This document shows, piece by piece, positions 7,642-15,004 of a stretch of DNA of 64,000 nt. The notes under the pieces were generated by a model that made no database searches, was not told the DNA's origin, and saw nothing but the letters and a program-made list of their open reading frames with translations. This DNA comes from Fen-1362 sp049516395. Lineage in GTDB: Bacteria > Planctomycetota > Phycisphaerae > Sedimentisphaerales > Anaerobacaceae. The stretch covers positions 186,001 through 250,000 of the forward strand of contig JBEKTD010000003.1 of NCBI GenBank assembly GCA_049516395.1, read 5' to 3'. Position 1 is the stretch's first letter, and each line of letters begins with the position of its first letter. Made by a program: the position numbers and the translations under genes.

Positions 7642-9069
7642 ATGAGTAATGAAGCGAAAAAGTTGACCGCCAAGGAGCGGATGGCGATACCGCGACAGCA
7701 GATGCCTCAGCGTAACGGCATCGAACGAAGCAGGGACTTCAAGGAGGTCAACCTGGGGCTGGCGGAGCAGGTCGCAATCCGCGAGGCGCAGCGATGCCTT
7801 CAATGTAAAAATCCAAAGTGCGTCGAGGGCTGTCCCGTTGGTATCGACATACCCGGTTTTGCAAAGCTCGTCGCGGAAGGTGATTTTCTCGCTGCGGCGG
7901 AGTTAATTCGCAAAGATAACGACTTGCCCGCGGTAACAGGGCGGGTTTGCCCGCAGGAGATTCAGTGCGAGGTGTTATGCGTGCGATGCAAAAGCGGAGC
8001 GCCTGTGGCTATCGGCTGGCTCGAACGGTTCGTCGCGGATTACCAGATGCAAAAGCAGAGAACGGAGGACGGAGGGCAGAAGACAGAAGTTAAGAAGACG
8101 GGCAAGAAAGTTGCGTGCATCGGTTCGGGGCCGGCGGGGATTACCTGCGCGGGCCAATTGGCCAAACTCGGTTACGATGTAACTATTTTCGAGGCGTTCC
8201 ACAAGGCGGGCGGCGTGCTTGTTTATGGAATACCCGAATTTCGTATGCCCAAGAAAATCGTCAGTGCTGAGATTCGCAATCTCAAGGCGCTGGGCGTTAA
8301 TATCGAGACAAACGTCATCGTGGGCAGAACGGTAACGATACCGCAGCTTATGAATGACGAGAAATTCGAAGCGGTTTTTATCGCAGTCGGGGCGGGGCTG
8401 CCTGAGTTTATGAATATACCGGGCGAGAACTTCAAAGGGGTTTACTCCGCGAATGAATATCTCACGCGTGCTAATCTTATGGAGGCATACAACCCTGAAT
8501 CGGACACGCCGATTATACGGGGCAAACGCGTTTGCGTGATTGGCGGCGGCAATACCGCTATGGACGCGGTGCGGACGAGCAAACGACTGGGTGCGGACGA
8601 GAGCATTATTGTTTATCGTCGCGGCAGAAAAGAGATGCCCGCGCGAGTCGAGGAAGTGCATCACGCGGAAGAGGAGGCAATCAGGTTCGAGATGCTGACT
8701 GCGCCGCTGGAAGTTCTCGGCGATAAAGACGGCTGGGTTGCAGGGCTGAAGTGTATCAGGATGCAATTGGGCGAGCCGGATGCTTCGGGCAGACGCAGGC
8801 CTGTGCCAATCCCCGGCTCGGAATTCGTAATTGATTGCGACCTTGTGATTGTAGCTATAGGCATCGGCGCAAATCCGCTGCTGACAAAGACGACACCGGG
8901 CCTGAAGCTTAACAAGTGGGGTTATATCGAGGCCGACGAAAATCTTATGACCAGTATCCCCGGCGTATTCGCGGGGGGAGATATTGTTCGCGGTTCGGCG
9001 ACGGTCATATTGGCGATGGGCGACGGCAAAAAGGCCGCACAGAATATTCATAAATACCTGTCCCGCTAA
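7642..9069 (+). CDS. nfnB: NADPH-binding bifurcating subunit B / glutamate synthase small-chain type
   Basis: The protein has 475 residues. Two [4Fe-4S] clusters are carried by the N-terminal domain (Cys52, 55, 60, 64 and Cys103, 109, 113, 116). An FAD fold begins at VACIGSGPAG (about 157-166) and an NADPH fold at VCVIGGGNTAMDAVR. Alone it could be called a GltD-like small subunit, but pairing with nfnA and the absence of a large glutamate synthase subunit favour NfnB. The linker at about residues 138-153 (QKQRTEDGGQKTEVKK) is low-complexity and looks repeat-derived. It lies 122 bases after nfnA, probably on the same transcript. Confidence 0.85.
   Translation: MSNEAKKLTAKERMAIPRQQMPQRNGIERSRDFKEVNLGLAEQVAIREAQRCLQCKNPKCVEGCPVGIDIPGFAKLVAEGDFLAAAELIRKDNDLPAVTGRVCPQEIQCEVLCVRCKSGAPVAIGWLERFVADYQMQKQRTEDGGQKTEVKKTGKKVACIGSGPAGITCAGQLAKLGYDVTIFEAFHKAGGVLVYGIPEFRMPKKIVSAEIRNLKALGVNIETNVIVGRTVTIPQLMNDEKFEAVFIAVGAGLPEFMNIPGENFKGVYSANEYLTRANLMEAYNPESDTPIIRGKRVCVIGGGNTAMDAVRTSKRLGADESIIVYRRGRKEMPARVEEVHHAEEEAIRFEMLTAPLEVLGDKDGWVAGLKCIRMQLGEPDASGRRRPVPIPGSEFVIDCDLVIVAIGIGANPLLTKTTPGLKLNKWGYIEADENLMTSIPGVFAGGDIVRGSATVILAMGDGKKAAQNIHKYLSR
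8053..8088 (+). repeat. Purine-rich repeat unit inside nfnB
   Basis: The run AGAACGGAGGACGGAGGGC, then AGAAGACAGAAG, encodes RTEDGGQKTE in the linker between the iron-sulfur and FAD domains. RTEDxxQKTE-like runs are a recurrent intergenic repeat in other bacterial genomes; this looks like an in-frame insertion at a tolerant place. No other clear copy is in the window. Confidence 0.45.
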
Positions 9070-9137
9070 TCGGCGAAGGGCAGCCAACCCTTGACCAAAC
9101 GTCTTATTCCTGTTAATCCTTATATAGCGAAATGACT

Positions 9138-9204
9138 TGTCATACCTGCGAAGGCAGGTATCCAGTAGTTGAAAAAATGGATTCCCGCTTGCGCGGGAAT
9201 GACA
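9138..9204. repeat. Double-hairpin repeat (translating as WIPACAGMT)
   Basis: Outer ends TGTCAT and ATGACA are inverted copies. Between them lie two hairpins: ATACCTGC-GAAG-GCAGGTAT (9142-9161) and ATTCCCGC-TTGC-GCGGGAAT (9181-9200). A partial further copy (GTGGGAATGACA) follows at about 9217-9228. The plus-strand translation contains WIPACAGMT, a well-known signature of this very widespread bacterial repeat. It fills most of the gap between nfnB and ribBA. Confidence 0.85.
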
Positions 9205-9234
9205 ATTTTAGTATTAGTGGGAATGACAAATTAT

Positions 9235-10476
9235 ATGTCAGTGAATTTTAGCCAGATACCGGAAGTGATTGACGAGCTTCGCGCGGGCAAAATGATTATC
9301 CTTGTGGATGATGAGGACCGCGAGAACGAGGGAGACCTTGTCTGCGCGGCGGAAAAGGTTACGCCGCAGATTATCAATTTTATGGCGAAATTCGGGCGGG
9401 GGCTTATATGCCTGCCTTTGACGGGCGAGAAATGCGATGCACTCGGGCTTCATCCGCAAGTTCAGGATAACACCGCTCGGATGCATACCGCTTTCACCGT
9501 TAGTATCGATGCGGCTGAAGGTATTACCACTGGTATCAGCGCGGCAGACAGGGCGCACACAGTACAGACGGCGATTGCCGATAAAACGAGGCCAGCCGAT
9601 TTTGCCCGGCCGGGGCATATCTTCCCGCTTCGCTCGCGTGAGGGCGGGGTGCTTGTTCGCGCGGGGCAGACCGAAGGGGCGATTGACCTGATGCGATTGG
9701 GGGGTATGAAGCCGGCAGCGGTAATTTGCGAGATTATGAACGACGACGGGTCGATGGCCCGTGTGCCGGAACTGCTTGAATTTTGCAAAAAGCATAATCT
9801 GAAAATTACCTCGATTGCCAAACTGGTTGAGTATCGCCTGCAACGGGAGACACAAGTAAAACGGGTCGAGGCGGTGCATTTGCCGACCGATTTTGGGGAT
9901 TTCAAACTCATCGCTTACGAATCGCTTTCTTCGCCTGAGCCGCATCTTGCGATTTGCAAGGGTGGGGTAGGCGAACTGGATGAATCGGGCAAACCAATTC
10001 AGCACGACGAGCCGATTCTTGTCCGGGTGCACTCGGAATGTATGACGGGCGATTTGTTCCGGTCACAGCGTTGCGAATGCGGCAGGCAGCTGGAGGCCGC
10101 ATTGCAGTTGATTGAAAAGGCGGGTAAAGGAGCACTTGTATATCTGCGGCAGGAAGGCAGGGGTATCGGTCTGACAAATAAACTGCATGCGTATAAGCTG
10201 CAGGAACAGGGATTCGATACCGTGGATGCGAATATCGAGCTTGGCTTTTCGCCCGACAAGCGCGATTATGGCATAGGCGCACAGATTCTTCGCGACCTGG
10301 GCCTCAAGCAGATTAAAATTCTCACCAACAACCCGAAGAAAATCAATCGGCTCGAAGTTTACGGCATAAAAATCGTCGAGCAGATTCCTATTCAGGCGGA
10401 CCCAACGCCCCACAATATCGACTATTTGCGCACCAAGAAATATCGCTTCGGCCACATCTTAGACAACGATTTATAA
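9235..10476 (+). CDS. ribBA: 3,4-dihydroxy-2-butanone-4-phosphate synthase / GTP cyclohydrolase II
   Basis: This 413-residue bifunctional enzyme starts both branches of riboflavin synthesis. The N-terminal RibB half has the DDEDRENEGD motif (about residues 29-38) that binds ribulose 5-phosphate and metal. The C-terminal RibA half has HSECMTGDLFRSQRCECG, supplying the zinc cysteines, then YLRQEGRGIGL. Upstream in-frame codons (WIPACAGMT...) belong to the dispersed repeat, so ATG 9235 is the natural start. I see no FMN riboswitch in the short upstream gap. Riboflavin supply fits the neighbouring flavoenzymes. Confidence 0.92.
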   Translation: MSVNFSQIPEVIDELRAGKMIILVDDEDRENEGDLVCAAEKVTPQIINFMAKFGRGLICLPLTGEKCDALGLHPQVQDNTARMHTAFTVSIDAAEGITTGISAADRAHTVQTAIADKTRPADFARPGHIFPLRSREGGVLVRAGQTEGAIDLMRLGGMKPAAVICEIMNDDGSMARVPELLEFCKKHNLKITSIAKLVEYRLQRETQVKRVEAVHLPTDFGDFKLIAYESLSSPEPHLAICKGGVGELDESGKPIQHDEPILVRVHSECMTGDLFRSQRCECGRQLEAALQLIEKAGKGALVYLRQEGRGIGLTNKLHAYKLQEQGFDTVDANIELGFSPDKRDYGIGAQILRDLGLKQIKILTNNPKKINRLEVYGIKIVEQIPIQADPTPHNIDYLRTKKYRFGHILDNDL

Positions 10477-10477
10477 T

Positions 10478-10570
10478 CCTCTGCCTTCAGGCAATACAAA
10501 GATTGTCGAGAAGTTGAAATCCCTCGGTTTCAAATATGTAACAATTGATTTACAGGACTTCCACTCCGGA
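10478..10570 (+). pseudogene. Remnant of a larE-like C terminus
   Basis: Directly after the ribBA stop, one frame reads PLPSGNTKIVEKLKSLGF, then KYVTIDLQDFHSG. This resembles the C-terminal end of LarE/ATP-dependent sulfur-transferase proteins as I recall them (LGFxYVTxDLxGxRSG). No start, N-terminal domain or catalytic region is present, so it is a decayed fragment. The match is from memory and short, so identity is tentative. Confidence 0.45.
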
Positions 10571-10599
10571 TTTTTAGAAAGAAATACTCCTAAAATTGG

Positions 10600-10917
10600 T
10601 TATGAGGACTTCTGTGTTGAATCACTCTTTTCGTTGATTTTGCCGGTAGTTTCTCTGGGTTCATATCTTCCGATATCTGACAGGAGATAACCCGCCAAGA
10701 CACCAAGGATGGCTGCGGTGGTTTCTGCTGAAATCGTTTTATCCAAGGCGAGAATCAAAATTGTAGGGAAAATAAAACCTACAGCAAGAAATTGGATTGC
10801 CCTTGCGCTTGTGCCTTTTCTCATTAAAATTCTTTGAATTAAAACACCAAGAGCCAGCAGAACCATAATAAGCAGGCACCCCATTTGAAGTATCCCAGTT
10901 ACTGTCGAAGTTTCCAT
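10600..10917 (-). CDS. Small hypothetical membrane protein
   Basis: I do not recognise this 105-residue protein. It has hydrophobic segments at about residues 8-29 and 40-58, and a weaker one at 66-82 (AAILGVLAGYLLS), followed by a polar, Lys/Ser-rich tail. A GGAG lies nine bases before the ATG. It starts 25 bases downstream of the hexokinase stop on the same strand, so it is probably the last gene of the lipoprotein-galE-hexokinase transcript. Nothing shows a function. Confidence 0.6.
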   Translation of the reverse strand: METSTVTGILQMGCLLIMVLLALGVLIQRILMRKGTSARAIQFLAVGFIFPTILILALDKTISAETTAAILGVLAGYLLSDIGRYEPRETTGKINEKSDSTQKSS

Positions 10918-10942
10918 TTTTGTTTTCTCCGTATAAATGGTG

Positions 10943-12250
10943 TTAATTTGTTAAACCGGCGATTGCGGAACCGATGAGGGTGGCGTTATCGACGCTGATA
11001 ATCTCGTAATAAATCCCGAGTTTATTTTCAAGGTATTGCTTGAGATAGAATTCGACGCGATTCTTTAAGCCCTTCATCTGGTAAAAAGTTGTGCCTTCGG
11101 CGACGATGCAGATTGGGCGTGAGGGGTCGGTTCCTTGTCCCGATTTGATTGCCATAGCGGAGAGGTTGATGGCGGTGAGTTTGGCGGCGCGTTCGGTGAG
11201 GCGGTCAGCTATATAATATAGGGTAAGAGAGTCGTCGGCGTTACCCTGCTTTGCTACGTCGGCGAGAAGGTTTTGGCCATAGGGATAGAGCAAAAAGGCG
11301 TTCATATCTTTTGTGTCGAGTTCGGAGATTTGCCAAAGGGCGTTTGCGACGCCTGTTGAGAATAGATTGTCATCGCAGGCCTTGTGAATGGTGGCCAGAC
11401 ACAGGGAGCCGAGGTATGCGCCGGAAATCATCTTCTCGAATTTGTGGATGGCGGGGTTGACTGTGGATTTGTCGAAGGCGACATCGATTTTGCCCTGTTT
11501 GATTTTGCCGAAGTTGCCTGATTCGGTATTGATAATCTGGCATTTCAAGGGGTCGAGATTCTTCGTCTTTTTGATATTGGTGTTTTTATCGACATAGCAG
11601 GTGTTGGTGCCCGTGCCGAGGATGAAGCCGATGTATGAGCCGAAGGAGCGGTTCTGGTAGCCGACGCCGGCGAGGAGTGTGACGACGGTATCGTTGAGCA
11701 GAACGATATGTTTGTCGCCTCCGAGGCCCATAGATGAAAGCGCTCGGTTGAGATTTTCGCCGATGAATTGACCGACGATGTCTTTGGCTTTTATTTCTTT
11801 TGAGAATCGTATCAGCCGGCCGTCTTTATTGGGGAACATTTCGACAGCGTACGAAAAGCAGAAGCCGATATTTTGTGCTGCGCCTGCGACATCCTTGAGA
11901 TAGCCCGCCATAATTTTGAAGAATTCGTCTTTACCAATTTCGTGCTGCACGCCGGGCATTTTGTAGAGGCGAAGGTTTTCGATAATTGCTTTTTTCTGGT
12001 CGTCGAAATAAACGGTTGCGACCCGGAAATTCGTGCCGCCCGCATCAACTACGATTACGCGTTTGTTCGTGGGGACATCAGCCCCGACTTCGATATATGT
12101 GGGAATCATATCGAGCGTACTTTTTTTACCCGCCAATCCCCGTTGCATCTCGGACAAAAACGAATCAATCACCAGGTCGATATCGACATCGAGGTAATCC
12201 ATCTGATATTTTCTAAGGAAGCGGATAACGTTCCGTTTTATTTCTTTCAT
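10943..12250 (-). CDS. Hexokinase, eukaryotic-type family
   Basis: This 435-residue protein matches the large hexokinase family and not bacterial ROK or Glk glucokinases. It shows DAGGTNFRVATVY (phosphate-1 loop), GFCFSYAVEMFPNKDGRLI with RFSKEIKA (sugar-binding region), VLLNDTVVTLLAG (catalytic Asp), GFILGTGTNTCYV (phosphate 2) and KMISGAYLG. It should phosphorylate a hexose with ATP in the cytoplasm. The start is ATG 12250, with AAGGA nine bases upstream, 13 bases after galE; the longer frame overlaps galE and is spurious. Linkage with galE suggests a route feeding glucose or galactose units into nucleotide sugars. Confidence 0.9.
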   Translation of the reverse strand: MKEIKRNVIRFLRKYQMDYLDVDIDLVIDSFLSEMQRGLAGKKSTLDMIPTYIEVGADVPTNKRVIVVDAGGTNFRVATVYFDDQKKAIIENLRLYKMPGVQHEIGKDEFFKIMAGYLKDVAGAAQNIGFCFSYAVEMFPNKDGRLIRFSKEIKAKDIVGQFIGENLNRALSSMGLGGDKHIVLLNDTVVTLLAGVGYQNRSFGSYIGFILGTGTNTCYVDKNTNIKKTKNLDPLKCQIINTESGNFGKIKQGKIDVAFDKSTVNPAIHKFEKMISGAYLGSLCLATIHKACDDNLFSTGVANALWQISELDTKDMNAFLLYPYGQNLLADVAKQGNADDSLTLYYIADRLTERAAKLTAINLSAMAIKSGQGTDPSRPICIVAEGTTFYQMKGLKNRVEFYLKQYLENKLGIYYEIISVDNATLIGSAIAGLTN

Positions 12251-12263
12251 TCGCACGTATCCT

Positions 12264-13247
12264 TTATTCGGCATATCCGTTCGGATATTTGCTATGCCAC
12301 TTCCAGGCGGACTCGATGATTTTTTCGATGGTTTCCCATTTGGGCTGCCAGCCGAGCTCGGTTCTGGCTTTGGCGGAATCGCAGACAAGTTCCGGGGGGT
12401 CGCCGGGCCTGCGAGGCGATTCGATGACTTTGAAGTTTTTCCCCGAAACTTTTTTAACGGTATCGATGACTTGTCGAACAGAATAACCTTTTCCTATCCC
12501 AAGGTTGTAAATCGATTCGGCTTGCTTATCGAGTTTTTTCAACGCGAGAAGATGCGCAAAGCACAGGTCTTCGATATGGATATAATCGCGGACGCAGGTG
12601 CCGTCGTCGGTGGGGTAATCGGTGCCGAAGATTTTGATTGCATCCAATTTGCCCATAGCCGCGAAAATTGTCAGCGGGATTAAATGCGATTCGGGCTTAT
12701 GGTCTTCGCCGAGGGCGCAATTTTGTCCTGCACCGCAGGCGTTGAAGTATCGAAGAGCAACAAAATGCAGTTTGCCCGCGACTGCCTGATGGTGACACAT
12801 TTTTTCAGCGGCCAATTTTGTCTCGCCGTATGGGTTGATGGGATGCGTGGACAAATCTTCCGTAATGGGCTGCTTGTCGGGCATTCCGTAAACCGCCGCG
12901 CTGCTGCTGAAGACAAATTTTCCGACACCCGCTGATTCCATTGCGCTAAGGACCACCTGAGTATTGGAAACATTATTTTGATAGTACTTAAGAGGATTAA
13001 TTACAGATTCGCCCGCCTCGATGAACGCGGCGAAATGCATCACGGCTTCGATTTTATGTTTTTTAAGGGTCGCGGTCAGCAGATTGAAATCCGCCAAATC
13101 GCCTTTAACGAGCTCACATCCTTTTATCGCGGCTGTATGTCCCTTGCTGAGGTTATCGTAAATGACCGGCTGATGCCCTTCGGTGGCCAGCATTGCCGTC
13201 ATATTGCTTCCGATGTACCCGGCTCCGCCGGCGACGAGAATTTTCAT
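12264..13247 (-). CDS. galE: UDP-glucose 4-epimerase
   Basis: The 327-residue protein interconverts UDP-glucose and UDP-galactose. It is a short-chain dehydrogenase-type epimerase with the NAD-binding GGAGYIGSN at residues 6-14, the SSSAAVYG segment, the catalytic pair in PYGETKLAAEKM (Tyr-x3-Lys), and ALRYFNACGA. The start is ATG 13247, preceded by AAGGA; its ATGA overlap with the stop of the upstream lipoprotein gene shows coupling. Upstream in-frame codons lie over that lipoprotein gene and are not part of galE. Confidence 0.93.
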   Translation of the reverse strand: MKILVAGGAGYIGSNMTAMLATEGHQPVIYDNLSKGHTAAIKGCELVKGDLADFNLLTATLKKHKIEAVMHFAAFIEAGESVINPLKYYQNNVSNTQVVLSAMESAGVGKFVFSSSAAVYGMPDKQPITEDLSTHPINPYGETKLAAEKMCHHQAVAGKLHFVALRYFNACGAGQNCALGEDHKPESHLIPLTIFAAMGKLDAIKIFGTDYPTDDGTCVRDYIHIEDLCFAHLLALKKLDKQAESIYNLGIGKGYSVRQVIDTVKKVSGKNFKVIESPRRPGDPPELVCDSAKARTELGWQPKWETIEKIIESAWKWHSKYPNGYAE

Positions 13248-13825
13248 TTGTTTGGTTCCTTTTTGGTTGCGGCGAGTTGTTTCTCGAGGCGTTTCAAAAT
13301 CTCTGTTTCTAATTGATTGTCTCTGCCGAGGTCCGTCCATGTCAAATTTGCTTTTTGCTCGCGGGTTAGTTTGGGGTTTTTTGCGTCCCTTTGTTGGTAA
13401 GACATTGCAGTTTGCTGGTCTGTCGCGGTTTGACTTTGGGGCAGGCTTAATCGCTGTGTGGTTGCTCTGCAATCGATACACAGTTGGCCGGCCTGTTCGC
13501 TTATGTTGATTTCGACTGCCCTGCGGATGCTTTGCATGTCGGCTTCTGTCCGGTTGAATGAGCCGACGCTGTCGGCTCGCCAGAACTCGAATGACTGCGC
13601 TCCCGACAAGGGGGTAGTTCTTATGTAGCCCGCATTAACGTCAAATTTTTCAATACTGAAGTGCATCTCGGCAAGCACTTGTTCGGCTGTTGTCATTGCG
13701 GCTGTTTTGTTCGCGGCAGGCGAGCAGAGCTGCTCTATTGTTTTCGTGTATTTGTTTTGCTCGCAGCCGGCGAGCCAAAAGAGCAGCGAGCAGGTTAGCA
13801 GTTTGTTCAGTATCGATTTATTCAT
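13244..13825 (-). CDS. Hypothetical lipoprotein
   Basis: The 193-residue protein starts at ATG 13825, where GAGGTG lies six bases upstream, and not at the ATG at 13843. A lipoprotein signal ends LLFWLAGC, with the lipid-carrying Cys near residue 21. The rest is soluble, with EQVLAEMHFSIEKFDVNAGYIRT, a pattern seen in outer-membrane-associated small lipoproteins, a CIDC pair, and a charged C-terminal helix. Family unknown. It is first in the operon with galE and the hexokinase, and diverges from the Xer recombinase gene. Confidence 0.75.
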   Translation of the reverse strand: MNKSILNKLLTCSLLFWLAGCEQNKYTKTIEQLCSPAANKTAAMTTAEQVLAEMHFSIEKFDVNAGYIRTTPLSGAQSFEFWRADSVGSFNRTEADMQSIRRAVEINISEQAGQLCIDCRATTQRLSLPQSQTATDQQTAMSYQQRDAKNPKLTREQKANLTWTDLGRDNQLETEILKRLEKQLAATKKEPNK

Positions 13826-13953
13826 TTTTAACACCTCAGTCATTGTGCCAGTTCGGCATCTCCGGAAGATTATATTGCAAGAGGCAAGCGGTGTTAAAGG
13901 GTTTTTTGAATAATGGTCGATGAAGTTGATAATAGTATTAGCGCGGAATTTCT

Positions 13954-14892
13954 ATGCCTTCAGTCCAGACACAGACAATTACAAGCAAACTTGATGAATT
14001 GCCATTGGGTCGGCCGGTTCGGGATTTTTTAAGCTACCTGACAGTCGAGGGGGGATTGTCTGACAACACAATTCAGGGTTATGGGCGGGATTTGAGAGAT
14101 TTCCTGCAGTTCTGTAAATCGAGCAAGGTTGGCGAAATTAAACAGATTACGCCCGCCCTGATACAGAAATATATGACGATACTGGCAAAGGATAACAAGG
14201 CGGAGGCATCGCAAAAGAGGGGTTTGGTGGCGATTCGGATGTTTTTGCGGTTTGGCAAGCTAAACGGGCTGGTTAAGGATGATTTCACGGGGATTCTGGA
14301 CGGGCCTAAGCTTTGGCAGCGGCTGCCAGTAATATGCAGCAAAAAACAGGTAGTGGATTTGCTGGAGGCGCCCTCGCCGAAGGAAAAGTATTATCTGCGC
14401 GACAAGGCAATCCTTGAATTGCTTTATGCAACCGGGATCCGGGCCAGTGAGGTTGCGGGCTTGAAAATGGCGGATTTGAATCTTGACGTTGGGTATTTGC
14501 GATGTATCGGCAAGGGCAGCAAGGAGCGGGTGATACCGCTTGGTAGGGTTGCGGCGGCGGCAACGCTGGAGTATTTAAAAAATATGAGGCCTAAGCTGGC
14601 AAAGTCATTTAGCGGGGATTTTTTACTGCTTAGCCGAACAGGCAGGCCTATGGGGCGTATCGAAATCTGGCGACTCATAAAAAGATACGCGGCACGCGCC
14701 GGTATGCCGAGAAATTTGACTGTGCATACACTGAGGCATTGTTTTGCGACACACCTGCTGGCGGGTGGTGCGGATTTGCGGAGCGTTCAGGAAATGCTTG
14801 GACACGTGGATATATCGACGACGCAGATTTACACGCACGTTGATAATGAGAGATTGCGGGAGATTCACAGGAAATATCACCCGCGGCCGTAG
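13954..14892 (+). CDS. xerD: Site-specific tyrosine recombinase, XerC/XerD type
   Basis: The 312-residue protein has the usual length of Xer recombinases. Residues 21-105 form the SAM-like core-binding domain; the catalytic residues are Arg163 (TGIRASEV), Lys187 (GKGSK), His258 and Arg261 (HTLRHCFATHLL), His284 (LGHVDI) and nucleophile Tyr293. Xer proteins resolve chromosome dimers at dif with a partner and FtsK. The overall pattern is closer to XerD, but XerC cannot be excluded. It is unrelated in sequence arrangement to the element integrase at 55.5 kb. Confidence 0.88.
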   Translation: MPSVQTQTITSKLDELPLGRPVRDFLSYLTVEGGLSDNTIQGYGRDLRDFLQFCKSSKVGEIKQITPALIQKYMTILAKDNKAEASQKRGLVAIRMFLRFGKLNGLVKDDFTGILDGPKLWQRLPVICSKKQVVDLLEAPSPKEKYYLRDKAILELLYATGIRASEVAGLKMADLNLDVGYLRCIGKGSKERVIPLGRVAAAATLEYLKNMRPKLAKSFSGDFLLLSRTGRPMGRIEIWRLIKRYAARAGMPRNLTVHTLRHCFATHLLAGGADLRSVQEMLGHVDISTTQIYTHVDNERLREIHRKYHPRP

Positions 14893-14921
14893 ATTTTATA
14901 GGACTATTTTAGAATCAGCGG

Positions 14922-14950
14922 TTGACGTATGTGATTATATTGGGTTATCA
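14922..14950 (+). promoter_or_regulatory. Candidate promoter for the repeat lipoprotein gene
   Basis: TTGACG (14922-14927) and TTATCA (14945-14950) are 17 bases apart, 55 bases before the ATG at 15005. Confidence 0.4.
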
Positions 14951-15004
14951 TCGGGGTCAAAGGCCGTGATTACGAGTAGCCACTTCAAGAAAGTGTTGGT
15001 AATA

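Noticed and set aside
9169..9234. N-terminal extension of ribBA (WIPACAGMT...)
   Set aside because: It is translated dispersed repeat; family members start near MSVNFSQIPEV.
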